Source: Candidatus Sedimenticola sp. (ex Thyasira tokunagai) (GTDB taxonomy: Bacteria > Pseudomonadota > Gammaproteobacteria > Chromatiales > Chromatiaceae). Taken from it: DNA of 64,000 bases. The notes below the pieces were generated by a model. The model was not told where the DNA came from. It was given only the letters and a program-made list of their open reading frames with translations, and did not search any database. Below are positions 26,464 through 35,984 of this stretch, in pieces. The stretch covers positions 3,162,598 through 3,226,597 of the forward strand of contig CP134874.1 in NCBI GenBank assembly GCA_037318855.1, in the 5' to 3' direction. The number at the start of each line of letters is the position of its first letter. The stretch's first letter is position 1. The position numbers and the translations under genes are program-made.

Positions 26464-26976
26464 ATGAGTCATCACGATATACAGAGCCCGGAGATAGCGC
26501 AGCTCGGCATAAGCGAAACCCAACGGCTGCTGCACCTGGCAACAGGACACTACAATACTTCTCTGCCCGAAGTGGAGATCCGTTTCGACCTCACAGGACG
26601 AGCGGCCGGAATGATCGTTTTCCCACCCATGGGTAAAGCGGTAATCCGCTACAACTGGGTACTGTTATGTGAGAATTCGGAACCGTTCATACGACAGACG
26701 GTGCCCCACGAGGTTGCGCACTTGGTGGCGCGTACCCTCTACGGCGGCAAAATACGTCCCCATGGCAGGGAGTGGCAGGAAGTAATGGCGTTCTTTGGTG
26801 CTGATGTCCAACGTTGTCACCAGTTCGATACCAGTCGCTCTGTCAGACGGCGCCTGCAGCGTTTCACCTACCACTGCGGCTGCACGACGCATCAACTGAC
26901 CAGCATTCGCCACCGCCGAGTCCTTGCGGGTCAGGTCTATCGCTGCCGACTCTGTGGCAAAACCTTGAAAGAGTAG
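26464..26976 (+). CDS. sprT: SprT-family zinc metalloprotease-like protein
   Basis: The 170-aa protein has the gluzincin motif HEVAH (residues 82-86) and a third ligand H100 in the RPHGREW segment. The C-terminal zinc ribbon uses C138/C140 (HCGC) and C161/C164 (CRLC). SprT/Spartan-like proteins act on DNA-protein crosslinks in eukaryotes; the bacterial role is less clear. Start ATG at 26464. Confidence 0.9.
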   Translation: MSHHDIQSPEIAQLGISETQRLLHLATGHYNTSLPEVEIRFDLTGRAAGMIVFPPMGKAVIRYNWVLLCENSEPFIRQTVPHEVAHLVARTLYGGKIRPHGREWQEVMAFFGADVQRCHQFDTSRSVRRRLQRFTYHCGCTTHQLTSIRHRRVLAGQVYRCRLCGKTLKE

Positions 26977-26994
26977 GCTGCAGCAACAGTTAGG

Positions 26995-28026
26995 TCACTC
27001 TTCGAGCCATTGACTAAATCCTCTGCGCCGCCGCCAGAAGCGCCGCAATGCACTTGAGCTGAGCCGGAACTGAGTTCCATTACAGGGATAGATGAAGAGT
27101 TGGTTAATCTTTTTTTGACGCAGGGTGTCAACCATAGGCAGCAGCCACGACTCAAAGCGATTCAGCTCATCAGCCCAATCGAAGGGGTCGGCTCGCCAGA
27201 CAGTGCGTTCCATTCGGTCATAGGTCACAAGCACTCCCCTCCCCTCCGCCTTAACTGTTGACGCACCGGCCGCAATGGCTTCAATGGTTGCCCCCGACAT
27301 CAGACCCAGCCCCCTGGCAAGAGAGTCATCAGTATGGACAGTTTGAAAAGGAGTGCTGATAGAGTCATGCAGATTGCCACCACCGGAAAACCATAGGCCA
27401 TTGACCGGCAGCTTGCCTCGACTCTCTCGCTCAAAGTTGAGATTGGAGGAGTAGAAGAGCATCTGCACCTCATTCATAATGCCGTGCCAGCGCATACTCT
27501 CCTCACCTTGGGGCAAAAAGCTGTCAATATTGCGTCCAAATACCTGTGAAAGTGCGGTAGTAGTGAGCGAGGGAGCTCTATCGAGGGCAAGGTACCAACG
27601 ATGAGCTGTAGGTGTCTCCAATTGCCACCCCTCAGCAGCAAAGTGTTCTTTGAACAGGTCTGCCAGACTCTCAGCATCATCCTGACCAAAGCCGAGGTCT
27701 TCACTATCAAACAACAGCAATCGGTCTTGGTCAGGGCGCAGATAAACAGGATTGGCCTGGAGCCAAAAGCGGTCATCCCGAGGACAGCCATCGCCGATAC
27801 GTCGGTAGGGTGCAGCAGGCAGTTCCCTACCCGGTTCTGAACTTATCCCAAACAGAGGAAAAAGAGTCGACTCCAAGTCGTTACCCGTCACCTGCCCAAT
27901 ATCGGCCTTAGAGAGGAGTCTCTCCAGTTGTGGTAGTGGCTTAAGAGGCTCCAACTGCTGCATCGGACCCAGCAGGCCGGGTACCAGCAGATGAACGGAT
28001 CGTTCTTTACTCGATATGACTGACAT
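26995..28026 (-). CDS. Uncharacterised phosphoglycerate-mutase-like protein
   Basis: The 343-aa cytoplasmic protein begins MSVISSKERSVHLLVPGLLGPM. It resembles proteins sometimes annotated as cofactor-independent phosphoglycerate mutase regulatory protein in gammaproteobacteria. The residues LWFSGGGNL and LVTYDRMERTVWRADPFDW are recognisable in that family from memory, but I see no complete metal-binding set. Located downstream of hom beyond a terminator; function unknown. Confidence 0.6.
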   Translation of the reverse strand: MSVISSKERSVHLLVPGLLGPMQQLEPLKPLPQLERLLSKADIGQVTGNDLESTLFPLFGISSEPGRELPAAPYRRIGDGCPRDDRFWLQANPVYLRPDQDRLLLFDSEDLGFGQDDAESLADLFKEHFAAEGWQLETPTAHRWYLALDRAPSLTTTALSQVFGRNIDSFLPQGEESMRWHGIMNEVQMLFYSSNLNFERESRGKLPVNGLWFSGGGNLHDSISTPFQTVHTDDSLARGLGLMSGATIEAIAAGASTVKAEGRGVLVTYDRMERTVWRADPFDWADELNRFESWLLPMVDTLRQKKINQLFIYPCNGTQFRLSSSALRRFWRRRRGFSQWLEE

Positions 28027-28044
28027 TTAGATTCAAAGTCTATA

Positions 28045-28084
28045 AAAATGAAAAAGCCACGGTGAGAGCAGCCTCACCATGGCC
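28045..28084 (-). terminator. Rho-independent terminator after hom
   Basis: Minus-strand stem GCCATGGTGAGGC...CTCACCGTGGC is followed by TTTTTCATTTTT. It lies 28 bp past the hom stop. Confidence 0.8.
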
Positions 28085-28111
28085 CGGTAGTTTCAACCGG
28101 ATAGGTAACAA

Positions 28112-29425
28112 TCAACCATCCAGATGCTCAACGCGAATACGGGTCACCCGTCCCTCTACCGTATCGAGCGTCTCTATCATCTCGATCGCCCGGTTCATCT
28201 GCCGCTCCAATACCTGATGGGTAAACATCACCAGCGTCGCTGTAGTACTGGGCTCTGCAGGCTCCTGCTGCTTGATCGCTTCGATGCTGATATCCTGTTC
28301 GGCAAGAATGCCGGCGATTCTAGCCATCACGCCACTCTTATCAGCCACCTGCATGCGCAAGTAATAGGCAGTCTCCACATCATCCATTGAAAGAATCGGC
28401 AGATCACTCAGTTCATCTGGCTGGAAGGCCAGATGAGGGACCCGATTCTCAGGGTCGGTGGTGAGGGTACGTACGACATCGACCACATCCGCCACTACAG
28501 CAGAAGCCGTCGGCTCATCGCCGGCACCGGCGCCGTAGTAGAGTGTCGGCCCAACCGCATCACCTTTCACCAACACGGCATTCATCACGCCATCTACATT
28601 GGCGATCAGGCGACGCTCAGGGATCAGCGTTGGATGCACCCGCATCTCAATACCCTTACCTGTCTTGCGGGCAATACCCAAATGCTTGATGCGATAACCG
28701 AACTCATCAGCATAGGAGACATCCTGGCGATCGATACCACCGATCCCCTCGGTAAAAGTTTTATCGAATTGCAGTGGGATGCCAAAGGCGATTGAGCCGA
28801 TAATGGTCAGCTTATGAGCCGCGTCTATACCCTCAACATCGAAGGTGGGGTCCGCTTCTGCATAACCCAGAGCCTGAGCTTCCGCCAGAACGTCGGCAAA
28901 ATCACGCCCTTTATCCTTCATCTCGGTGAGAATGAAGTTACCGGTGCCGTTGATAATACCCGCCGCCCATTCGATACGATTGGCCGACAGGCCCTCGCGC
29001 ATCGCCTTGATGATCGGAATACCGCCTGCCACCGCCGCTTCGAATGCAACAGTTACGCCCTTCTTCCGGGCTGCAGCAAAGATCTCATTACCATGAAGTG
29101 CAATCAGCGCCTTGTTGGCGGTAATAACATGTTTTCCATTTTCGATCGCCTGCATCACCAGCTCAAGAGCAGGTGAGTAGCCACCGATCAGCTCAATAAC
29201 AATCTCGACCTCCGGATTGTTGACCACTTCAAAAGCATCGTCAGTGATTATAATCTGGTCCAGACCGTCAATAGTCTCCGCATTGTATTCACGAGCGGCG
29301 GCATGGGTGATACGAATATCGCGACCCGCGCGCCTTGCAATTTCATGGGCATTACGGGCCAACACATTAACCGTACCGCCACCTACCGTACCAAGACCCA
29401 AAAGACCTACTTTAACTGCTTCCAC
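28112..29425 (-). CDS. hom: Homoserine dehydrogenase
   Basis: Reduces aspartate-semialdehyde to homoserine. The 437-aa monofunctional type has an N-terminal NAD(P)-binding motif GLLGLGTVGGGTV, a catalytic domain (GIINGTGNFILTEM; EADPTFDVEGIDAAHKL), and a C-terminal ACT domain from about residue 350 (MQVADKSGVMARIAGIL), which would give threonine feedback inhibition. GTG start with AGGAGA just upstream. alaC lies about 50 bp upstream and is probably co-transcribed. Confidence 0.97.
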   Translation of the reverse strand: MEAVKVGLLGLGTVGGGTVNVLARNAHEIARRAGRDIRITHAAAREYNAETIDGLDQIIITDDAFEVVNNPEVEIVIELIGGYSPALELVMQAIENGKHVITANKALIALHGNEIFAAARKKGVTVAFEAAVAGGIPIIKAMREGLSANRIEWAAGIINGTGNFILTEMKDKGRDFADVLAEAQALGYAEADPTFDVEGIDAAHKLTIIGSIAFGIPLQFDKTFTEGIGGIDRQDVSYADEFGYRIKHLGIARKTGKGIEMRVHPTLIPERRLIANVDGVMNAVLVKGDAVGPTLYYGAGAGDEPTASAVVADVVDVVRTLTTDPENRVPHLAFQPDELSDLPILSMDDVETAYYLRMQVADKSGVMARIAGILAEQDISIEAIKQQEPAEPSTTATLVMFTHQVLERQMNRAIEMIETLDTVEGRVTRIRVEHLDG

Positions 29426-29479
29426 CTAATTCTCCTGATTCAGCTTTTTGCTGAAAATATTCGGCTCGTCAACCCACTC

Positions 29480-30667
29480 TTAATCCTGCTTCGCATCCCG
29501 GCGCATCATCTCACGGATGCCACGGATTGCCTGGCGGGTTCTGTGTTCATTTTCAATCAGACCAAAACGTATATGGTCATCGCCATACTCACCAAAGCCG
29601 ACACCGGGAGAGACGGCCACCTTTGCCTCTGTCAGCAATTTTTTCGAGAACTCCAAGGAGCCCATCTCTCGATACTGCTCAGGTATCGGTGCCCAGACAA
29701 ACATCGTCGCCTTTGGCTTCTCCACCGGCCAACCGGCAGAGTTGAGGCCGTCACACAAAGTATCACGACGGCTCTGGTACATATCCCTGATTTCGGTAAC
29801 ACACTCCTGTGGCCCTTCCAGGGCAGCAATGGCGGCTACCTGAATCGGTGTGAACATGCCGTAGTCAAGATAGGATTTCATCCGTGCCAACGCCGCTACC
29901 AGGGTCTTGTTGCCACACATAAAACCGACACGCCATCCCGGCATATTGTAACTCTTCGATAGTGAGAAGAACTCCACCGCGATCTCTTCAGCACCGGGCA
30001 CTTCAAGAATTGACGGTGCTTTATAACCATCGAAGACGATATCAGCATAGGCCAGATCGTGGATCACCCAGATATTGTGTTCCTTGGCAATGTCGATCAC
30101 CTTTTCAAAGAAATCAAGCTCGACGCACTGCCCGGTGGGATTGCCAGGAAAATTCAGCACCAGCATTTTCGGGCGCGGCCAGGAGCCGAGAATCGTTTCT
30201 TCAAGTTTGCTGAAGAAGTCGACCCCGGGGACCAGTGGCACATGGCGGATATCGGCACCGGCAATGACAAACCCGTAGGGGTGGATCGGGTACGCAGGGT
30301 TGGGCACCAGCACAGAATCACCAGGCCCCATACATGCCAGCGACAGGTGGGCCAAGCCCTCTTTGGAGCCAATAGTGACGATTGCCTGAGACTCCGGATC
30401 GAGGTTTACATCGTACCTATTCTTATACCAATTACAGATAGCACGGCGTAGGCGAGGGATTCCCTTAGACATGGAGTAACGATGGGTATCTTTGCGCTGA
30501 GTCGCCTCAACCATCTTATCGACAATATGCTGAGGAGTGGGCTGATCGGGATTACCCATGCCAAAGTCGATGATATCCTCACCCCGAGCCCGAGCCGCCG
30601 CCTTCAGATCTCCGATAATACTGAAAACATAAGGCGGTAAGCGCCTGATTCTAGGGAACTCTTCCAT
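29480..30667 (-). CDS. alaC: Alanine transaminase AlaC-like aminotransferase
   Basis: A class I PLP aminotransferase that likely exchanges glutamate and pyruvate for alanine. [13 protein letters not shown] begins the family's conserved N-terminus; the Schiff-base lysine is in [17 protein letters not shown]; the arginine anchor is near [15 protein letters not shown] chose the ATG at 30667 because it fits family length; GTG at 30682 has AGAGG upstream and TTG at 30709 is the longest option. It lies just upstream of hom. Confidence 0.88.
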   Translation of the reverse strand: MEEFPRIRRLPPYVFSIIGDLKAAARARGEDIIDFGMGNPDQPTPQHIVDKMVEATQRKDTHRYSMSKGIPRLRRAICNWYKNRYDVNLDPESQAIVTIGSKEGLAHLSLACMGPGDSVLVPNPAYPIHPYGFVIAGADIRHVPLVPGVDFFSKLEETILGSWPRPKMLVLNFPGNPTGQCVELDFFEKVIDIAKEHNIWVIHDLAYADIVFDGYKAPSILEVPGAEEIAVEFFSLSKSYNMPGWRVGFMCGNKTLVAALARMKSYLDYGMFTPIQVAAIAALEGPQECVTEIRDMYQSRRDTLCDGLNSAGWPVEKPKATMFVWAPIPEQYREMGSLEFSKKLLTEAKVAVSPGVGFGEYGDDHIRFGLIENEHRTRQAIRGIREMMRRDAKQD

Positions 30668-30855
30668 CTCTGGGGTCGACACAGGAACCTCTTCTACTAT
30701 AATTGCCAAGGGCGGGAAAAAACGAGTAAATTACCCGAGTAGGACATAAAATGTCAATAAAATTAAATGGATACTATGTCATCTTTTAACAGTTGTATCC
30801 TTATGGCCATGTCTACCACTTTGCACTTGGCGGTAGCCCCTGCTATCTTCCGCGG

Positions 30856-31227
30856 ATGAAATTTTCACTGGCCGATCCATCCTTGGGTAATACCATTCAC
30901 TCCTATTCGGAGAGAGGTGTTGTTATTGACTCTAATATTTACGACTCAAGTGTTATCGTCTTGCCCGACAAGATTATCGCACCCTGGGGTCCAACTTCCC
31001 TCAAAACGGTGGAGATGAGTGATTTTTCAATACTTGATGGGCTCAATCCCGACTTGGTAATACTGGGTACCGGCGAACGCCAGCAGTTCCCCTCTCCTGC
31101 ACTCTATCAGAGTCTGATTCGTGCAGGGATCGGTGTAGAGATAATGACAACCCCGGCCGCCTGTCGCACCTACAATATCCTGCTGTCGGAAGGGCGCCGA
31201 GCTGCCGCCGCACTGCTGTTAAAGTAG
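30856..31227 (+). CDS. Mth938-domain (DUF498/AAMDC-like) protein
   Basis: The 123-aa protein has the segments IVLPDKIIAPWGPTSL, LVILGTGERQQFP and MTTPAACRTYNILLSEGR, typical of the Mth938 fold found also in the mitochondrial complex I assembly factor NDUFAF3. Bacterial function is unknown. ATG at 30856 chosen; a longer frame starting at 30793 adds residues unlike the family. It is convergent with a membrane protein gene, 5 bp apart. Confidence 0.85.
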   Translation: MKFSLADPSLGNTIHSYSERGVVIDSNIYDSSVIVLPDKIIAPWGPTSLKTVEMSDFSILDGLNPDLVILGTGERQQFPSPALYQSLIRAGIGVEIMTTPAACRTYNILLSEGRRAAAALLLK

Positions 31228-31232
31228 AAACC

Positions 31233-31763
31233 TCAGGCCTCCGGAACCGGCGCCTCATCAAGTACCCGAACACCAGGATTTGGAAATGCTTCAACAATGC
31301 TATCAGGCAACTTTTTCTGTGCCGCCTGATGCATAATGTCCTGCTCCATGACGATCAGCACCAGCACCGTTACCATCACCGGTAAAACCCCCATACCACC
31401 AATCATGGCGTAAACCGCCACCTCCATCATGCCCATGTATGTGAAGCCGAGCCAACCAAGAAAAGCGACAAAGATAAGCCCAAACAACATATAGAGAATG
31501 ATACGGGCACGCTTGGCACATATCTGCCAGTGACACATAACATACCAGCTATCAATGGTTTTGGAGCGCTTGGCACGCCACAGTATGTAGATCAACACGC
31601 TGAAGGATACGATCGGGACCAACGCCAGAGGTTGCCAGTATGACCCCGCCAATCCCAGCGATGCGATAAACCAGAGAATATGGTTGCCAATCAAGTTGGC
31701 GAGAAAAATTTCGTGGGGAATTTTAGCTTTATGGCTCTCTTCATCACTAATGTCGAGTATCAT
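31233..31763 (-). CDS. Hypothetical membrane protein, 176 aa
   Basis: Four hydrophobic segments are visible: about residues 23-43, 46-64, 88-108 and 113-137, with a cysteine-containing loop WYVMCHWQICAKRAR between the second and third. No family recognised. It is convergent with the Mth938-domain gene. A MITE-like element lies upstream. Confidence 0.65.
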   Translation of the reverse strand: MILDISDEESHKAKIPHEIFLANLIGNHILWFIASLGLAGSYWQPLALVPIVSFSVLIYILWRAKRSKTIDSWYVMCHWQICAKRARIILYMLFGLIFVAFLGWLGFTYMGMMEVAVYAMIGGMGVLPVMVTVLVLIVMEQDIMHQAAQKKLPDSIVEAFPNPGVRVLDEAPVPEA

Positions 31764-31877
31764 CCAGGGCTCCGGGGCAAACTGAAGCCCAGTAGGCTAA
31801 CATTTAGGTGCCACTATTTCATCTACTCCCGACTCGATCACCTTGCTTATTCCTGGCGTTTTCCTTTCACTGTTTAC

Positions 31878-32040
31878 AGGAGCTTGTCCGAGAATGGGGG
31901 CCGTAGTGAGGGAAAGCCATTTTGAGTCAGATTTTTCGATTAAATGAGGCAAATATTGGGCATATTTTAACGAATTAAATTGGAAAATCCGACCAAAAGG
32001 GCTTTCCCGCAGCAGGTTTTCTATTCTCGGACAGGCTCCT
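31878..32040. mobile_element. MITE-like element with GGAGCCTGTCCGAGAAT ends
   Basis: Ends are inverted repeats AGGAGCTTGTCCGAGAAT (31878-31895) and its complement (32023-32040), 17 of 18 positions. The 163-bp element is too small for a transposase. Its interior frame on the minus strand includes PHLIEKSDSKWLSLTTAP, a translated sequence often seen as a spurious ORF from such elements. A solo end of the same sequence occurs at 46791-46808. No target duplication is evident. Confidence 0.65.
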
Positions 32041-32170
32041 AGGATAAAATAGGTTCCAGACCGTATTCCAGCTATGGCAATTCTCAAAACGGGTACACTA
32101 CTGCATTGTTACCCCGACCGGAAATGCCGTAACAGACAACCCCCACATCCTCACTATTCAGGTAATCCCT

Positions 32171-32833
32171 ATGGATCGCAACATGTTACTTGGTATTCTC
32201 GGCATCACTCTTTTCGCTCTCGCCGCCGCCATTCTGTTACCAGGTGGAAGGACGGTAGACGACGAGCCGAAACTACCCTGGATTATTGATGTAGAGTCAC
32301 CTGAAAAGCTTAGTGTCATGGGTATTACCCTTGGGCAGAGTACCCTTGGAGAGGCGGAAAACATATTCAAGGCGGGAGCAAAAGTGACACTATTTCGCTC
32401 TGCCGATGGTAAGTATGCCATCGAAGCGTATTTTCAACGTATCTATCTAAGTAGTATCCGCGCTGATCTGGTCGTCACACTGGATGTAGACAAAGCCACC
32501 ACTGACGGTATGTTTAACAGAGGGGTTAGAATCAGCAACATCAGCAACGGCGCAAAGAAGGTGGATCTATCGAGCGATGACCTGGAGAGTATAAAGCAGG
32601 CGAAGATCAGCCATATCACCTACATTCCGGCATCTGACCTGGATGAAGATCTTCTCTTAAGCAGATTTGGGGAGCCTGCTGAGCGTTTAAAAGAGTTGGA
32701 CTCTAAAACAACGCACTGGCTCTATCCGAGTAAAGGCCTGGATATCGCAGTCAATCCTGATGGCAAAGAGGTGTTCCAATACATACTGCCGGCCCACTTC
32801 GATCTGGTCACTGAACCCTTGCGTAGTAACTGA
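32171..32833 (+). CDS. Hypothetical membrane-anchored protein, 220 aa
   Basis: Unrecognised. One N-terminal hydrophobic segment (residues 6-24) anchors or exports it; the rest is soluble, with a GITLGQSTLGEAENIF segment reminiscent of lipoprotein-like periplasmic proteins (no lipobox Cys). The C-terminal part contains DEDLLLSRFGEPAERL and THWLYPSKGLDIAV. It lies alone, convergent with purF (29 bp between stops). Confidence 0.65.
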   Translation: MDRNMLLGILGITLFALAAAILLPGGRTVDDEPKLPWIIDVESPEKLSVMGITLGQSTLGEAENIFKAGAKVTLFRSADGKYAIEAYFQRIYLSSIRADLVVTLDVDKATTDGMFNRGVRISNISNGAKKVDLSSDDLESIKQAKISHITYIPASDLDEDLLLSRFGEPAERLKELDSKTTHWLYPSKGLDIAVNPDGKEVFQYILPAHFDLVTEPLRSN

Positions 32834-32861
32834 GATACTCAGGCGACCATCAAGCTACAGA

Positions 32862-34376
32862 TCAGGGATTATTATGGAGACCAATGGTGTTGTCGTTGCT
32901 GCTCTCCCGGGTCTGCTTGGCGGTATCGTTGCGCAACAGCTCCAACTGCTCCAGGTACTGATCACTGACATCACCGGTGACGTACTTGCCACTGAACACT
33001 GAGGTGTCGAAGCTGATCTGGTCCGATTTACCTTTTTTATTCACAGCAACGATCAGGTCTGCCAAATCCTGGTAGATCAGACGATCCGCGCCGATAAGCT
33101 GCTGAATCTCTTTTTCATTATGTCCGTGAGCCACCAACTCAGTTGCCGATGGCATATCGATGCCATAGACGTTGGGGTAACGTACCGGTGGCGCGGCAGA
33201 GGCAAAGTAGACCTTGCCGGCTCCTGCATCACGCGCCATCTGCACAATCTGCTGAGAGGTGGTTCCTCTGACGATAGAGTCATCAACCAGCAGAACCGTC
33301 TTACCCTTGAACTCAGAGTAGATGGCGTTCAGTTTCTGCTTCACCGATTTCTTCCGCACCTGCTGACCGGGCATGATGAAGGTGCGACCGATGTAACGGT
33401 TCTTGATAAAGCCCTCTCTGTATTTAACTTTAAGGATATTTGCCAGTTGCAGGGCGGCGGTGCGACTCGTGTCAGGTATGGGGATCACCACGTCGATTCC
33501 ATGATCCGGCCATACCCGCATGATCTTCTTGGCCAACTTAGTACCCATTCGGGAACGTGCTTTATGAACAAAGATATCGTCAATAATGGAATCGGGTCGG
33601 GCAAAATAGACAAACTCGAAGATACAGGGAGAGGGTTTGGTCTTGGTGCCACAGAGACAGCTGTGTAACCGTCCCTCCATATCGATATAGACCACTTCAC
33701 CGGGCGCCAGATCGCGTACCAACTCGAATCCCTGGGCATCGAGCGCAACACTCTCTGAGGCGATCATATATTCAGTCCCCTGCTCTGTTTCCCGCTTGCC
33801 GTATACCACCGGGCGGATACCGTGGGGGTCGCGGAAACCGAGCATACCGTAGCCGATAATAAGTGCCACCGCAGCATAGCCTCCGCGGCAACGTCGGTGA
33901 ACGGCTGTTACCGCCTTGAAGATATCCTTCTCGGTGATACGCAGCTTGTTCTGAGTATGAAGCTCGTGGGCAAAGATGTTAAGCAGGATCTCCGAATCCG
34001 AAGAGGTGTTGATGTGGCGCAAATCCTCCTGGTAGAGATCGTGTTTCAGCTCATCGGCATTGGTCAGGTTGCCGTTGTGAGCAAGGGTGATGCCATAGGG
34101 GGAGTTGACATAAAAGGGCTGTGCTTCAGCGGAAGACGAACAGCCCGCTGTTGGATAACGTACATGACCGATTCCCATATTCCCCTGTAGATCAATCATG
34201 TGGCGAGTGCGAAACACGTCCTTCGCTAAACCGTTATCCTTGCGCATATGCAGCTTTCGGCCATCCATAGTGACAATGCCGGCGGCGTCTTGTCCACGAT
34301 GCTGCAATACCAGAAGAGCATCATAGATCGTCTGATTGACCGGACCATTACCAAAGACTCCAACAATACCGCACAT
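32862..34376 (-). CDS. purF: Amidophosphoribosyltransferase
   Basis: First committed step of purine synthesis: PRPP plus glutamine to phosphoribosylamine. The 504-aa protein begins MCGIVGVFG with Cys2 as nucleophile and no propeptide. The PRPP loop [14 protein letters not shown] is near residue 370. It ends a minus-strand run dedD-cvpA-purF. In Pseudomonas metZ follows; here an unknown gene convergent to purF follows. Confidence 0.98.
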   Translation of the reverse strand: MCGIVGVFGNGPVNQTIYDALLVLQHRGQDAAGIVTMDGRKLHMRKDNGLAKDVFRTRHMIDLQGNMGIGHVRYPTAGCSSSAEAQPFYVNSPYGITLAHNGNLTNADELKHDLYQEDLRHINTSSDSEILLNIFAHELHTQNKLRITEKDIFKAVTAVHRRCRGGYAAVALIIGYGMLGFRDPHGIRPVVYGKRETEQGTEYMIASESVALDAQGFELVRDLAPGEVVYIDMEGRLHSCLCGTKTKPSPCIFEFVYFARPDSIIDDIFVHKARSRMGTKLAKKIMRVWPDHGIDVVIPIPDTSRTAALQLANILKVKYREGFIKNRYIGRTFIMPGQQVRKKSVKQKLNAIYSEFKGKTVLLVDDSIVRGTTSQQIVQMARDAGAGKVYFASAAPPVRYPNVYGIDMPSATELVAHGHNEKEIQQLIGADRLIYQDLADLIVAVNKKGKSDQISFDTSVFSGKYVTGDVSDQYLEQLELLRNDTAKQTRESSNDNTIGLHNNP

Positions 34377-34408
34377 AATTTCTATCTCTCTCGCGAGCTG
34401 TCAATTTT

Positions 34409-34897
34409 TCAACTGAAGTGGAACATATCGCCAATATCCGCCGGCAACAAACCCCGCAACCATATCGCCAGCTCTTGGAAATGAGTGATCAGCTGGGACT
34501 CCTGCCACCAGGGGTCGTTGGGAAATGGGGTCAACCCCGCCATCAGCACCAGTATGGCAATCAGCAAAGCACCACGGGCGGCGCCGAAGAGCGCGCCTAT
34601 AAGGCGGTCAGTACCACTGAGACCAGTCTTGTCCACCAGCTGGCACATAAGAAAATTGACCATCCCTCCGACCATTAGGGTGGCAACAAAAATAAGCGCA
34701 AAGGCGGCAATCAATCGAGCGGAGGGAAGGTTGATCCATTCCAGATGCAATGCCAGGTCACGGAAGAACATCCAGGCGACCCAGAACGCCAGCACCCACA
34801 CAGCAAGGGAAAGCGCTTCCCTCATAAAGCCACGAACCAGACTTATCAATGAGGAGAGGGCGATAACGCCAAGAATGCCGTAATCAATCCAGATCAT
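34409..34897 (-). CDS. cvpA: CvpA family membrane protein
   Basis: The 162-aa protein has four predicted membrane helices and the CvpA sequence IDYGILGVIALSSLISLVRGF at its N-terminus and GALFGAARGALLIA in the third. Involved in colicin V production in E. coli, but its general role is linked to envelope homeostasis. The frame extends further upstream, but MIWIDYG at 34897 is the family start. Followed closely by purF, as in many gammaproteobacteria. Confidence 0.92.
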   Translation of the reverse strand: MIWIDYGILGVIALSSLISLVRGFMREALSLAVWVLAFWVAWMFFRDLALHLEWINLPSARLIAAFALIFVATLMVGGMVNFLMCQLVDKTGLSGTDRLIGALFGAARGALLIAILVLMAGLTPFPNDPWWQESQLITHFQELAIWLRGLLPADIGDMFHFS

Positions 34898-35056
34898 GCA
34901 ATTGATCCACTGTTGAGACCATGAGCCGAAGGCCCCTTCGTGATGGTAAATAGGGAGTTTATCAGAGCTGGGACAGCAGCAGAAGCCACAGTGGAAATAG
35001 TGTGTAAATCCAGGCATTGACCGAACAGCATCACCCTACCTCACATCCTGCAAAAA

Positions 35057-35653
35057 CTACTGGTATCGGGTCAGCGATCCTTCTAACTTGAGAGATGCCA
35101 GCGCCTTGTTGACTCGTCGCAATAGATCCTCCGCCAGTTTGTGATCGACTTCAGGGCCCACCTTGACTCTGAATAGATTTTTGCCGTCGATACCCACCTG
35201 CTCAATGAATGCAGGAAATTTATCCCTCTTAAGCTGCTTCTCAACTCGCGCAGCATTCTCCCGTTTAGAAAAACTCCCTACCTGAACCACCCATGCAGAG
35301 AGTCCAACACGCGGCTCAACTTGAGTAGCCGGTTGAGGCTTGGCTGCTGCCTGAGCCAGCGATTTTGTGGTTTTTGGCGTTACTTGTGTCTGAGTCGCTA
35401 CAGACCGAGGTGGAGTATCAGACGAGGTCGTCACCCCAGTGGAAACCTCCGGTACGGACGGCTTTGCCAGATTTTCGTTCTCGAGAGGAAGCACCCGAGA
35501 GGTGAAATCGGTATTCGGACGTGGAGGAATATTACTTTCAGTAATGCCTCCACTGAGCACAGGCTCCTTCTCCAGCAGCATCGGAACAAAAATAACCGCT
35601 AGTGAAACCAGTACGGTTGCTCCAACCAGTCTTTTTTTCAGCCCCTCATTCAC
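35057..35653 (-). CDS. dedD: SPOR-domain cell division protein DedD-like
   Basis: The 198-aa protein has a short cytoplasmic start, one membrane helix (VGATVLVSLAVIFVPMLL), a proline-rich linker and a C-terminal SPOR domain (AWVVQVGSFSKRENAARV; LFRVKVGPEV), which binds denuded septal peptidoglycan. GTG start (MNEGLKKRLVGA fits the family). It lies between folC and cvpA, as expected in the conserved cluster, but a 268-bp repeat separates it from folC. Confidence 0.9.
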   Translation of the reverse strand: MNEGLKKRLVGATVLVSLAVIFVPMLLEKEPVLSGGITESNIPPRPNTDFTSRVLPLENENLAKPSVPEVSTGVTTSSDTPPRSVATQTQVTPKTTKSLAQAAAKPQPATQVEPRVGLSAWVVQVGSFSKRENAARVEKQLKRDKFPAFIEQVGIDGKNLFRVKVGPEVDHKLAEDLLRRVNKALASLKLEGSLTRYQ

Positions 35654-35694
35654 ATTCAGAAACCCGTTAAGTTTGAGATGTGTAAATTATACCA

Positions 35695-35962
35695 CTAGTG
35701 GGCCATGCGGGAAGTTCGGTAACTCACAGAGCCCCGCTAAGAGACCAAGGTAAGGCGCGTACCGCAGGGAATGGCAAGCCCTTTCCAAGGTGCGCAACGC
35801 AGCATTGGCCTCTTAGCGGGGCTCCTCCGGGCTAGTCCACAAGCCGGGTTGGCGGTGTTGCACTCGTTTGAATTGGCTACGGCCAGTCCTGCACTCGTGC
35901 GCCTTGCCAACCCGGCTTGTGAACTGGCTGTGGGTTACCGAATTTTCCGCATGACCCACTAG
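35695..35962. repeat. 268-bp inverted-repeat element, copy 1
   Basis: Ends are CTAGTGGGCCATGCGG (35695-35710) and CCGCATGACCCACTAG (35947-35962), 15 of 16 complementary. Inside are two long hairpins: AGCCCCGCTAAGAG...CTCTTAGCGGGGCT and CACAAGCCGGGTTGGC...GCCAACCCGGCTTGTG. The same element occurs at 63732-64000 with few differences. Bounding TA/CTAG suggests IS630/Tc1-like transposition, inferred only. It sits between folC and dedD and could affect read-through. Reading frames inside are not genes. Confidence 0.85.
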
Positions 35963-35984
35963 AGCCGTAGCTTGGTATGCTGTA

